A DNA stretch of 64,000 nt from Brachionus rotundiformis (Eukaryota; Rotifera; Eurotatoria; Ploima; Brachionidae). The stretch lies in NCBI GenBank assembly GCA_016802295.1, contig JAESIW010000020.1, positions 248,001-312,000 of the forward strand, written 5' to 3'. The translations under genes and the position numbers were made by a program. Under the pieces are notes generated by a model that had not been told where the DNA came from, made no database searches, and was given only the letters and a program-made list of their open reading frames with translations. Shown here one piece after another: positions 45,086-55,264 of the stretch (the stretch's first letter is position 1; the number at the start of each line of letters is the position of its first letter).

Positions 45086-45293
45086 TGTAAAGTCTCGATC
45101 TGGACTTTAGGGATTTAAGCTAGGAAATAAGTAAAACTATTAGATTTAGTTAAAGTTTATTAAATGGAATCCCAAGTTATAACAAATAGTTAGTGGTTTA
45201 TATAGTGGCTAGAACGTGTGTTGTAGCTGCAGTTACTTAGAACATGCAACTCTAAGTAACATATAGAGACATGTCAAGACTTGGGTCTTAACA
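45086..45293 (-). mobile_element. Solo LTR
   Basis: A 208-bp copy of the LTR at 31697-31907, same orientation (minus strand TGTTAAGACC...CTTTACA). It is flanked by TAAT on both sides (45082-45085 and 45294-45297), a possible 4-bp target duplication. No internal region remains, so it fits LTR-LTR recombination. Confidence 0.7.
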
Positions 45294-45436
45294 TAATAAT
45301 AAAATATTTAAATTTTTTCTAGTTAAAAAATATTAAGCTGATAATAAATAACTTTTTAAAAAAAATTTAGCTGGTGAAAATAAATTGTTTTCTTATTTTA
45401 CAGTGCTGCTATGATACGATGAATTCACAATATTTT

Positions 45437-45545
45437 ACGTAAAAGTACGTTAATTCACCAAATTTGACGATAAATTACGTGAAATGACAAATTCTAGAAA
45501 ACGTCATTTGACGTAAAATTTCGAAAATTAACGTTTTTTTACGTA
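45437..45545. repeat. ACGT-motif cluster
   Basis: Seven ACGT tetramers, mostly as TTACGT or AACGTC, within about 110 bp of otherwise AT-only sequence. Function unknown. Confidence 0.6.
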
Positions 45546-45711
45546 ATTTTTAGTCTAATTTGGTCAAACAGAAAATTGCCAAAATTTTTGGAAAAAATCG
45601 AAAATTCCGTAAAAAAAAATTAAAAAATATTAAAAATTCAATATTAAACAATACTGAAAAACTTTTTCAAAAAAAAATTTTTAGGACTAACACCAAAATT
45701 TGATTGTTTTG

Positions 45712-45965
45712 GCATATTGAAGTTTATGATCAAATTAAAATGATCATACTCAGAAATTATTTTTTTCTTATTTTTTTTGAATCTTGTTAATTGAAAAATG
45801 TAATCCATGCATTAAATTTTTGCAGAAATTTGCAGACATAAAAATTAAGCTTAACATTGAATGTTTATTTTAAAAATGTGATTCTGCAATAAATTTTTTT
45901 AGTCGAAAATATTTAAAAATATATTTTTATAATAATTTTTGATCATGATCATAAACTTCAACTTG
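45712..45965. mobile_element. Foldback element related to 22095-22270
   Basis: TGAAGTTTATGATCAAATTA (45718) is mirrored by TTTTTGATCATGATCATAAA-CTTCAA (about 45939-45961). The interior carries TTTTTGCAGAAATTTGCAGA, shared with ~22095. The remaining spacer to 46330 has no gene. Confidence 0.55.
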
Positions 45966-46330
45966 CCATTATTTTTCGTGAATATTAGTTAAAAACTCAA
46001 GTTGAATTATTTAATAAATAATTTAATTTTTTTTTTAAATAAATTTTGTGAACTATAGGTGGTAGAATTTACCATATCCTTCAAATTAATTTCAGCAAAT
46101 GAAACTTTTATTAAGGATTGGAGGGTTTATTAAACCTACCAATCTAAGCTTCTATATGGTCAATTGGGCACCAGCCAGCCAAAGCCAAACAAATGTCAAC
46201 TAAATATTTTAATAAGACTATTGATCTGGTAATTTATCTGAAATTAGCATATTATTAAAATAAACTAAAAAATTTAATTTTAATTCATTTTAAATGGGAT
46301 ATAAAAAGAATAGAATATATTGACAAAAAT

Positions 46331-46840
46331 ATGGCTTCTAGTTCTGAATCTGACGAGTCTTTGACAGACTTTTCAAGCAGTGAAGACGAGTTGTCAACAG
46401 ATAAAAAAAAGCACTTGACAGAAGATAAAAATCAGCTGCCATTTTGCTTAAACTTTTGCATCAATTCAATCATTACTTTTTCACTATCATTGTCAATTTA
46501 TCTTCTCATTGGCAATGTGTACTTGACCATACAAAAATCTTCATCTGCACTAGACTCATTCCATCATCAGTTTCTATTTGCTGGAGGCCAATTTTCGGCC
46601 AAAAAAATCAATCAGCAACATTCACTCGATCACAGACCATTTTACGATTGTTCCAAAAATATTCTCACCAAAGAAGAATGCAACCTGGTCAACTCGTACC
46701 ACAGCGAGTACTTGGCTTCGTTGAAAAAATTTCTGTCAAATATTGACCAAGACGATGATGAGGTCACTTTTTCCAAGTACAAAAATTTGTTCCAGTTGTC
46801 CAATTCACTCAAAGTTAACACTTCATTTTTTATCTACTAA
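46331..46840 (+). CDS. Small single-pass membrane protein, unknown family
   Basis: 169 residues, single exon, ATG at 46331. The N-terminus (1-36) is Ser/Asp/Glu-rich and acidic with possible CK2 sites (SESDES, SSEDE). One hydrophobic segment at ~41-68 (FCINSIITFSLSLSIYLLIGNVYL) is followed by a polar C-terminal domain with two Cys (YDCSKN, EECNLV). No signal peptide, so type II or tail-in topology is possible. It is not recognised. It converges on TMEM70 with 145 bp between stops. Confidence 0.6.
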   Translation: MASSSESDESLTDFSSSEDELSTDKKKHLTEDKNQLPFCLNFCINSIITFSLSLSIYLLIGNVYLTIQKSSSALDSFHHQFLFAGGQFSAKKINQQHSLDHRPFYDCSKNILTKEECNLVNSYHSEYLASLKKFLSNIDQDDDEVTFSKYKNLFQLSNSLKVNTSFFIY

Positions 46841-46985
46841 TTTAGCCTTAATCAAAATTAAATTTTTGTTTAAAATTGATTAAATTTTCAATATAAATAA
46901 ATAAAAATTAATCACTCATGTTTATTTATATTTTCTAATTAAACAAGATAAAAAAAATATAATTTTTTTAATTAATTTTATTAAT

Positions 46986-47663
46986 TTAATCTTCTTCCTT
47001 GTCCGCAAATTTTTTAAAATCAAATGGCTTATCGTAGCCATAAATCTTTTGGACCAATTCAACATCTTGCATTTGATGGAGGTCAATGAACAGACTTCTG
47101 GAGCTTTTTTTAAGCTTTACAGTAGAAAATGGTCCAGGTATGTCGGGAACAAATATGTCGTCAAGCGAAAATTCCAATTGGTACTCCTGCATTAAAAAAC
47201 TAAGTAAAATGGCTTTGAATTTTTTCTCTTCGTAGTTGTAGTAAAGCCTACTGACGTATCTGCGACCGAGAAATTGTGAAAACATTGGTGTGACAAAGAT
47301 GAAAAAGCCACTTGTACCAAAGACAAAAATTTGAGCGAAAATGGACGATGTGCTAAGCGTATCGGACAAAAAAGGCATCAACATTACACCAAGGAGACTT
47401 GATGATAGGGACAGAAATTTTGCTGTTTTTAACTGCTTGGTCAATTGGCCCACATAGACAAGTTTGCCATTGTATTTTTTTTCCTCCTCGATGTATTTTT
47501 TGATCTGTGGTGTCATCATTTCCATTCGAATACGGCTATCGTCATCTTCCATACCATTTTTTTGCAGGACTGCTCGTCTAAGGCTCATTGTTCGTATTTG
47601 GAGAAAGTTTTTATGGAACAAATTGGAACGAGTGGAACATTTTAGTATTAGACTCATCTTCAT
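46986..47663 (-). CDS. TMEM70: TMEM70-family mitochondrial assembly factor
   Basis: Inner-membrane protein. TMEM70 in mammals assists assembly of ATP synthase (c-ring) and complex I. 225 residues, single exon. A basic, hydroxylated N-terminus (SLILKCSTRSNLFHKNFLQIRTMSLRR pattern) fits a mitochondrial presequence. The core begins LVYVGQLTKQLKTAKFLSLSSSLLG. It has two TMs (~88-106 and ~112-130) separated by a short loop, then RRYVSRLYYN.E...KA and the C-terminal IYGYDKPFDF, all positions typical of TMEM70. TMEM186 and TMEM223 are relatives, but the GYDKPF end favours TMEM70. A second Met (MSLRR) is an alternative start. Confidence 0.8.
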   Translation of the reverse strand: MKMSLILKCSTRSNLFHKNFLQIRTMSLRRAVLQKNGMEDDDSRIRMEMMTPQIKKYIEEEKKYNGKLVYVGQLTKQLKTAKFLSLSSSLLGVMLMPFLSDTLSTSSIFAQIFVFGTSGFFIFVTPMFSQFLGRRYVSRLYYNYEEKKFKAILLSFLMQEYQLEFSLDDIFVPDIPGPFSTVKLKKSSRSLFIDLHQMQDVELVQKIYGYDKPFDFKKFADKEED

Positions 47664-48639
47664 ATAAAAAATAAATTTAGATAAATATGTTATAAGCTAG
47701 CTTTTTATATGTTTCATTCGGATAACTTTTCTGACACTATTTGTATTAAAATAATTAAGCTAAATATTAGATTTAATATGGATAAGTGATTTATTGGTAA
47801 TTAGATAAGTGGGTTAGTTGATTCAGTCAAAACATGATTAAATTTTTTATATAATTTTTATCATACTAAGTAAATATATTAAAAAATTATTTTTAAAAAT
47901 TTTTAAATTTCTCTTCGAGTTTTTTTAGGGTAAAATAGAACCAAGTATTCTGAAAGTTTTTTATTTTTTGGTAAATAAAATTGTTGTTTAAGAAGCTAAA
48001 AGATAAATTTTATTATTAGATAAAAAATCAATTATACAACCTAAAATGGCTCAGTTATATTTTGTATGGAAAAGAGGAAAGTTTCAAAATGAAATGTGGA
48101 ATTTACCAAGTTAATGTGCGATATGCCTTTTAAAAAAAAATCATCATCAGGACCAAATTCAGGCTTTCTTCGATGATAAGATTACTATGGGCATACATCA
48201 GCAAAGATTTTTGAAATGATATGTCGAAAAACTATTTGCTTAAATAGAAGCAAATAAATTAGATTGATTACCAAAGCTTTACCAATCTCTAACCATGATT
48301 TAGAAATATTATTAAACTCACCAACACTGTCGTCAATGGAATCAAATTGAAAAATATATTTGAAATGGTGCTATTTAATATCCAAAAGATAATTGATGGC
48401 ACGATGAACTTTTATTTAATTTAATTAGAACAAAATCAAACTTCCTTAGTTACTAATCAAAAGGATCATCAAAATATTTTTGAATTACCAGCTCAATTTA
48501 ATTTTTTATTCTTTATTTAAATTAAAAATATTCTTTTAATAAACCTTATTATTAAATTAATTGTAAGATTGATTAATTAATGGGGTTTAAAGCTTGTTTA
48601 GAAAAGAAACCTGTCTAGTCAGCGAATCTAACACTTTGA
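47664..48639. other. Intergenic, no gene seen
   Basis: AT-rich region upstream of TMEM70 (its promoter lies at the left end). No interpretable feature. Confidence 0.5.
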
Positions 48640-48975
48640 AAGCGTAAAATAGTGCTTTATGGACACCCAAAAGTTATGAATGGGACCAGAATGAAAGTCG
48701 TGTGCATTAACACTAAATTGGATACCATGATCACTATCGATGGTACTCAAATCTAATGTGTAAGTGAATTCACATACTTCGAAAGCTGCATCTGTCCAAC
48801 CAATAAGAAGCACAAAAGTACATAGCAGTAGACTAGCAAACGGGACACTTGACTAAAAGACTGCGATGGCTTGGAATTGTACTTAGAATGAAAATAACAG
48901 GCGTACCAGACAGAGCTCTTCAATGGAAACCTCGAAGTAGACAGAAGTAATCTGGTTCATAATAAAGTTATTTTC
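48640..48975 (+). mobile_element. LINE fragment (RTE-like RT C-terminus)
   Basis: Interrupted plus-strand coding reads KVVCINTKLDTMITIDGTQI, CVSEFTYFESCICP and RLRWLG/PDRALQWKP-like pieces. This matches the KT...M......I...V..F.YLGS....RR.RWLGH layout of RTE-like elements. It carries several stops and frameshifts. Confidence 0.6.
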
Positions 48976-49057
48976 AAGGTTAAGACAAGAGCAGTGCTAA
49001 ATTAAATATTAAATTTTAATTATGGCTACATTTTCTCTGATTGTTGAGCTGTAAGAA

Positions 49058-49525
49058 GACCCAATTCCTAGCTAGGATCTTGTAAGAACTTTCAGGAGTT
49101 AATAAGAACATGATTCTTAAAAGGATCTAAAAAAGATCGAAAGACTAAATTCTTGTTTTTTCCATCTGGCCATGATTTTTTAAGAGTTTCAAGAGATTCC
49201 TATTGGAATCCTGAATGAAATGTTATGAAATATTTTCAAACTATCCTCTTGGAACAAGAATATTTCTACAATTCAAACATGATCTCAAAATTTTTAATAT
49301 AAGGAATCGTCTGACATGTTGAATGAATCTTTTTGACTCATTTTTATTTTCTTGAAATACAACTAATAAATATGATTTCTGAATTCCAAGGAGCTAAATA
49401 AGATCCTATGAAATCCTAAGGAATTTCTGTTAGGATCGTACACTCAGCTGGTTAAGAAAAATGTCCAGAAAAGACCCGGAATCCTGACAGAATCCTTATT
49501 AAGATCTAGACGGGAATTGGTTTTT
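49058..49525. mobile_element. MITE with CCAATTCC termini
   Basis: The left end (GACCCAATTCCTAGCTAGGA) is mirrored by the right end (TCTAGACGGGAATTGG), with further paired blocks (TCAGGA, GGATCTT). The interior repeats AAGGATC/GATCCT words. Non-coding. Confidence 0.6.
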
Positions 49526-49561
49526 TTAGTATACAATTAGTGATCAAAATTTGGTTTTGTT

Positions 49562-49738
49562 AAAATGGTACAAAATGACAGATCAATATTTTAAAAGATA
49601 TTGTTTAATATCTTTTTTCTAAAAATTAAAAACATGGTACAATATAAACTGTCAAAATTTGCCGTGTTTTTTATCTTTAGAAAGAAGTTATTAAAAAACA
49701 TTTTCTGAAAATGTTGTTCTGTCATTTTGTACCATTTT
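49562..49738. mobile_element. Short MITE with perfect 20-bp inverted ends
   Basis: AAAATGGTACAAAATGACAG at 49562-49581 is the exact reverse complement of 49719-49738. The 177-bp element is non-coding. The stretch to 50112 is AT-rich with nothing further. Confidence 0.8.
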
Positions 49739-50112
49739 CACAAAAAAAAATTTGTCATTTATTTTTGGATAAATTTGTAATTTTTTTAAAATGGTTAGAC
49801 TTGAGAAAATAAACTTAACTTGAATTTAAATTTAAAGTCCATTCTTATTCTAATTACCAATTGCCACAAATTGAATAAAACAAGAACAAAAACTTTTTAA
49901 AGCTTTAGAGAGAAAAAAAAACAAAAAAAGAAAAAAATTAAATTCAAAATTTTTAATTTATATACTTTTATTCAACAATAAACAGAAAAAAAAAAAATAA
50001 ATTTAATTTTACATAGTTTGTTTTTTTTTAAGTTGAGTTTGATACTTTTTTTTAGTTATTTATTTGTAAACTTTTTAATAAAATAAAATAAACTTACACA
50101 AAACCAATTAAA

Positions 50113-51733
50113 CTATTTCAACAAGTCTTGGTACTCTTTTTCCACAATGAACTGTTCATCGTCGTCATAGACATCATCTATCTCGCCCTCTTCACTCTCA
50201 CGCCTCTTGCCGTTCTCCTTGCGCTTCTTTTTCGACGGCTTCAGGTCCTCGCTAGACTTGTTCCTCCGTTTGGTGCTGGACTTTTTCTTTTTTCTCGGCC
50301 TAAGCTCATCGCCGCTCTCCTCGCCCTCCTCTCTGTCGCCAAACAAAGCCTTGACAGTCTCGTGAATGTTCACACAATCGTCATAGGTCAACGAGCCATC
50401 GTCGTTGACAATTTGGTCAAGTAGGCCAGCCAGTGTCATCTTAAGATCGTAGTCTGGCTCGTCCAGTTGATCCATGTGCGCTTCGAGCACGTTCTTGAGC
50501 ATGTCTTTGATAGAGTCCAAATTTTCGGACTCACTTTCGCTTTCGTGCTTCTTTCTCTTGTGCTTTTTGGACGATTTTTTGGACCGGTGCCTCTTGGACT
50601 CTTTGTCTTTACGCTTGGACCTGGACTCGTTTATGATCGAGTCCAAGTCCTCGTCTAGGTCGTAATTGTAGGCATTGTCGTCAAGGTCGTAGGCCGCATC
50701 GTCGCCAAACTCTTCCTCTTCGTCCAAAAAGCTCGGATAGTCGTCCTGGTAGCGCTGGTTGAACTGGTACTGCGGAGGCAGATGAGTGGGCACAGGTCCG
50801 AGCAAAGATTGTCCTTGGGTCTGAAACGGCTGAGCGACTGGCTGATTGATGCTCTGGAAAGGAGCTGGGCCGGTTTGAGGCACCATGTTGTATGGGGCCA
50901 TGGGGGGGTAGACGCCAGGCGGCCGTGCAACCACACCGCCGGGCGCCAATCCGGGCATTCTAACACCAGGCGGGTAGGCATAAGAATTTGGCGCTGGCAC
51001 AGGCATAAAACCTGGCCGGGCACTCGGCGGTAGGCTTGGTGTGGGCAAAAGGCCTTGGCCAGCAGCTTGGGAAGTGGCCGCTATTTGGGGCCTAATTTGA
51101 GCCAGAGTGGTCAAATCGGACGCGGTCTTGGGCATCTGTGGAGCTGCTTTCTCTTCAGCTTGGACCGCATGTACCAATGGTGCTGCGGTGGTGTCTGTCT
51201 TAATTTTTCTGGCTAATTTGTTACTAATGGCCATTTGTTGCTTCTGCAGATCGGTAAGCTGTGAAGCTGTGCTTTGAAGAGTGGTCACCTCGGATGGACT
51301 TGAGCCTCCAAACTGGTCATTGGTCTTTATTTTGATGCTGATTGATTTTTTGACAAAATTTTTGAATCCAGCTGCAGCTATGCCGGTCGCCGATTTGGAC
51401 ACGTGGGTGTTTTTTTCCTCTTTGCCAGGCTGACTGGCCTGGCTGTCTTCGTTCGATTCGTACTGGCCTGTTTCTTCGCTTTGCTTGAGTGTGTCGGCTC
51501 CAATTGGTCGAAATTTGGACTCCTGGCCAGCCGATTTCGGCTTCTTGTGACGACCAAAGCTGCGCTCGGAGTCCGAGTTCATCGAACTGTTGCTCTCGTC
51601 CTCGCTGGACTCTTCTGTGCCCGATGAAGACAACATTGGTTGATCTATGCATGCAAAGTATAGAAAATGTTTCTCTTTCTTTGGCTAGCTGTTTATTACC
51701 TGCTAAAAGGCACCGGATCCTCTTCTTGGACAT
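50113..51733 (-). CDS. Disordered Lys/Ser-rich nuclear protein, family not recognised
   Basis: Two exons, 51700-51733 and 50113-51644, give 521 residues starting MSKKRIRCLL and spliced into QPMLSSSGTEESS. The alternative is a start at 51636 with exon 1 as leader; the short upstream exon is the weak part. The first 170 residues are acidic/Ser-rich. The middle (~200-310) is Pro/Gly/Gln/Tyr-rich. Next come an acidic block (SFLDEEEEFGDDAAYDLDD) and a basic SKRHRSKKSSKKHKRKKH stretch. A conserved-looking helical domain of ~65 residues (LDSIKDMLKNVLEAHMDQ...MTLAGLLDQIVNDDG) precedes basic NLS-like runs and an acidic end. Composition suggests a nuclear RNA/chromatin factor. Coding DNA is GC-rich. 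Confidence 0.7.
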
Positions 51734-52492
51734 GCACTCGAGCGCCTCTAGACATCTTTCTTTTATGTCGCGTAATTGTTTAGTCTAGTTGTAAAACAAG
51801 ATTAAAAAGATAAAGTGGTAAATTGATCAAGTTAGGAGATTAGCTGAGAAATAGGAAAGAGTTGGAAAATAAGTGGCTTGGTAAAGATTGGGAAAAAATG
51901 AAAAAATGCATTTGTTTTTTATTTATTTTTTTTTGTGTGTTTAAACCAACAATTTCTAATTAACAATTTCATTTTTATTATTTTTCTTATTAATAAAATC
52001 TAAAAAAATAGAAAATATTTCATTTTATTATTTAATCAAAATAATCTCCAACTTTATAAAAAATTAGCTCGGTTTTGGACACTTTTAAGGCCTCGTTTTG
52101 GTATAATTATTTTAAAAGTTAAAGTTGATATTTCCTAGTTTTAATAGATAAATTTTTGAATAAAGATATCATCATTGTATCAAAAAATGTTCACAAAATA
52201 TTTTTATCATGTAAGAAACTAATAATAAATGAATAAGATTCAAACAACTATTTAAATCTAGTGGCCTGTACCATCATTCAAAATTTGAAAAATTGGTAAC
52301 TTGGCCAACAATTTTCAGCACTTTGTTTATCAATTTTTCTTTCTAAAATTATTATTTCGTCTATGAGACATAGATAAATAGCAAATTTTAACAACTAGAT
52401 AAATTTAATAGCCCTATGATCCAACTATCAGGCTCTAAAATATTTCTATCTACGAAATTTGTGAGAAAATTGGCACAAATATTTTTTTGCCA
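51734..52492. other. Intergenic, no gene seen
   Basis: The right part is downstream of the SR-rich gene and the left part is the promoter side of the 50-kb gene. AT-rich, no feature recognised. Confidence 0.5.
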
Positions 52493-52618
52493 TTGGGAAT
52501 TTTGGAAAAAAAAATTTGTATAAGATATTCAGCTTATCTGATTCATTTTGCAGAAAGGGTCTTGCACCCTTACACAAAAAGCTATCCAAATTTAAAATTT
52601 TTTTCCAAAATTCCCAAT
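52493..52618. mobile_element. Small foldback repeat
   Basis: ATTGGGAATTTTGGAAAAAA at 52493 is mirrored by TTTTTTTCCAAAATTCCCAA ending at 52618. Non-coding. A tandem TTTTGCAGAA triplet follows at 52737-52762. Confidence 0.65.
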
Positions 52619-53001
52619 ATTAAATTTGATGAAACTTTTTAGCCATTATTGGAAACAAAATGGGATGCAGGGACCTATTTTTGGTCAATTTGACCCATCT
52701 CAGAACTTAGCTAACCATTAATGTGCACAAAATAGTTTTGCAGAATTTTGCAGAATTTTGCAGAGTAAAAAAAAGCAAAAAACCCTTCTAGAAGGCCATT
52801 TAATAAGATCTATGGATGCATGTGGAAAGTAATGGGTCACGTGATCTTCGGTGGTCGACTGGCTTAAAAAAAACAACCACTTTATATCCAATTATCTAAA
52901 AAAAAGTCAAATTTTTAATTTAAAAAAAAATCATTTTAGTAGAATGAACAGACGTGAAAAAAAAATTCAAATTGCAAAACTAACTTAACAAAAGTTTAGT
53001 T

Positions 53002-54771
53002 TCACAGTAAAACAGGCTTAGCTTGTAAGCCGGAAAAAATTTCACAGGTATAAAAGTGTCTTAAACCGAGCTTCTCTTGACCATGAAGCAAAATTACCTT
53101 CAGTATGTCAGGCAACATGGCCTTCAGCTTGCTGCCCTTGATGCACCTGAACATTTCGTTAAGCATGCGCTCTCTGTCCTTAATGTAGGCGCCAATGGGC
53201 TTCAAGTGCTCTTTGAGCTCGAGCATGCTGCTGTCCGAGTCGGTGTGTCCGTTGCGCGCGTCATTATTAAACTTGACGGCCTTCTTGCGCCTAGCGCGCT
53301 TCTCACTGGCGTTGCTCAGCGAGCTGGACGTCGACGCGGAGCTGCCCGAGTCCGAGTCGGACGAGCCGGCCTCTGACTCGTTGTTAGTCGGCTGTATTTG
53401 GCCGTCCTCTAAAATATCGTCCTGCTTTTTCTTGCTCTTTTTGTCCGCATCGGACTCGGACGACGAGTCCGACGAAGACGAGGACGCCTTCTTCTTTTTC
53501 TTGCTCTTTTTCTTCTTTTTCTGAACATCGCCAACCTCTTCCACTTTGTCCTCGTTTAGGCCAATTGATTTCTGAAATACCAACGGCAAATTGTTGGTCG
53601 GATGTTGCTTTATGAATCGGCTGTAGTACGTGTTCGTTTTGACACGCTTCTGGAACACTTTTTGCTTGTTATTCGGCTCGAATATGTTTCGGCCGAGCAG
53701 TCGATAGTTTGGAAATTTCTTGTTGGCCAATAGCATGGACATTTGTTCGGGATTGAGTTGACTTTGCTGTCTGAGCTTGAGCAATTGCTGGTACTTTTGC
53801 TTTTTTTGCTGGTATTCCTGTAGGAGCTGTTGGTGCTTTTCGAGTGTGCGCTTCTGTTCGTCGGAGAGAGTGTACTCGCGGCCCTCGGCCGAAGCGTTCG
53901 CAATAGCAGAGGTGATCTCGCAGACAAGGTCGGTGAGCTCGGGGTCGGTGCTGGATGGAGACTTGGGCTCTTCCATGGCCTCGTTAGGCTCAAGGTCCTT
54001 GGGGTCCTCTTTCTTGGGCTTGTGAGCGGGCGGGTGGCGCGTCCCGGAGTAGTAGGGCTCGGCGTCCTCGGCAGGGTAGTATCTGGGCCGGGCGAACTTG
54101 CCGAATTTGGGCATGTAGCCCTGAGGCGGCGGGTAGTAAGGGGCGGCGGAGGCGGCCGGCGGGGGGTAGCGCATGCCCGGGTACATGTGGCGGTAGCGGG
54201 AAGGGGGCGGCCCGGGCGGGTAGTAGCCCGGCGGGTACGGCGCCGGCTTGGAGCGGTAGGGGTCGGGGGAGCGCGAGGCCGAGCGGGACCTTGACCGCGA
54301 GCCGTAATAGTAGTCGTAGTAGTGGTACGGGTAGGTGTAGTAGCGGCCGGGGCTGGCAGACCTTGACCTTGAGCGAGGCGGGGCCCTCGGCAGGGGAGAG
54401 CGTGTGCGCGATTTTTTCTTGCGAGATTCCTTATTTTTTGACTTTGTTTGTGGTGACGATTTTTTTGTCTTATGGGTTTCGGTTTTTTTCGAGCTCTTGG
54501 ACTCGGCTTTGCGTCCCCGGGAGCGGCTGCGGGTCTTTGAGCGCGCCTTGGCCGGCTTGGAGCGCAGCGGGGACGGCGATATGGACGAGCGGCGGTCGTT
54601 GGTGACCGTTATTTTGAGTCTTTTGGAAGAGGCGGACACTGGCGTGGGCTCTTTTTTGACCACACGTGATGAGACCGTTTTTTGCCTTGTTGACTTGTGC
54701 TCATGGTCATTTTCGTAGTCATACTCATGCTTTGATGAACTCCTATGATGTACGCGACGTATATCTGTCAT
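53002..54771 (-). CDS. SR-rich nuclear protein with CAAP1-like C-terminal motif
   Basis: 589 residues in one exon, ATG at 54771. Residues 1-185 are Arg/Ser/Lys-rich with RS dipeptides. Residues ~145-260 are Tyr/Pro/Gly-rich (YYPPGPPPSRYRHMYPGM). A helical Gln-rich coiled segment (~300-350, EKHQQLLQEYQQKKQKYQQLL) and a short conserved stretch (FPNYRLLGRNIFEPNN) follow, then Lys and Asp/Ser runs. Near the end, LKPIGAYIKDRERMLNEMF and LKAMLPDILK match the CAAP1 C-terminal motif. The expected LEELK..C..QL continuation is absent. A perfect donor (AAG|GTAATT) sits right after PDILK, so a last exon may be missed. RS content suggests a splicing-linked role. This is the GC-richest gene here. Confidence 0.75.
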   Translation of the reverse strand: MTDIRRVHHRSSSKHEYDYENDHEHKSTRQKTVSSRVVKKEPTPVSASSKRLKITVTNDRRSSISPSPLRSKPAKARSKTRSRSRGRKAESKSSKKTETHKTKKSSPQTKSKNKESRKKKSRTRSPLPRAPPRSRSRSASPGRYYTYPYHYYDYYYGSRSRSRSASRSPDPYRSKPAPYPPGYYPPGPPPSRYRHMYPGMRYPPPAASAAPYYPPPQGYMPKFGKFARPRYYPAEDAEPYYSGTRHPPAHKPKKEDPKDLEPNEAMEEPKSPSSTDPELTDLVCEITSAIANASAEGREYTLSDEQKRTLEKHQQLLQEYQQKKQKYQQLLKLRQQSQLNPEQMSMLLANKKFPNYRLLGRNIFEPNNKQKVFQKRVKTNTYYSRFIKQHPTNNLPLVFQKSIGLNEDKVEEVGDVQKKKKKSKKKKKASSSSSDSSSESDADKKSKKKQDDILEDGQIQPTNNESEAGSSDSDSGSSASTSSSLSNASEKRARRKKAVKFNNDARNGHTDSDSSMLELKEHLKPIGAYIKDRERMLNEMFRCIKGSKLKAMLPDILKVILLHGQEKLGLRHFYTCEIFSGLQAKPVLL

Positions 54772-55264
54772 TTAGGGTTTTAATTTAGATTATGTCAATT
54801 AATAGAAGAGAGAAAAATTAAAGAAAAAAAATTTTCTTTAAATTAGATAATGTTTTTTTTTTTGTATTTGTGTGTGTGTGAGTGAGCGGGCTTTGATGGT
54901 TTTTTTAAGTTTTAACTTAAGGTTTTCTCTGTTGACTCTCGCTATTCTTATAATTGAACAAATTTTCTAAAGCTGTGTTTATTATCAACCATTTTTATTT
55001 TTATTAAGTTTATGTATTGTGTGCTCGTTTTCATTCGTGTACACGCCACTTTCTCACTTGTTTGAAATAATTAATAATATTTAAGACAGTGACTTGAATT
55101 TTGTCTGCATACAAAGCTGATCTTTGAAGCAGTGAAAGCATGCATGTGTTCGTTGCGTAGTCAAAGTAACACATATTTTTATTTTCAATCAAATAGATAA
55201 ATATTCTAAAAGGTTTGTGGACCTTCCATCTAAAGAATAATAACTAAGCGCTTACTATTTATGA
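54772..55264. promoter_or_regulatory. Upstream region of the SR-rich gene
   Basis: Non-coding, with a short GT run (GTGTGTGTGTGAGTGAG) at 54870-54887. Presumed promoter. No specific element is identified. Confidence 0.35.

Noticed and set aside
46444..46746. 100-codon ORF in a second frame over the small TM protein gene
   Set aside because: Frame 46331-46840 has the acidic head and a clean TM; the other frame lacks features.
50467..51788. Several plus-strand ORFs antisense to the Lys/Ser-rich gene
   Set aside because: Biased composition of the true gene (GAx/CTx codons) creates long open antisense frames; none shows a domain.
53195..54718. Plus-strand Gly/Arg/Val-rich ORFs over the SR-rich gene
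   Set aside because: Antisense shadows of GC-rich RS/PY repeats; no start context or motif.
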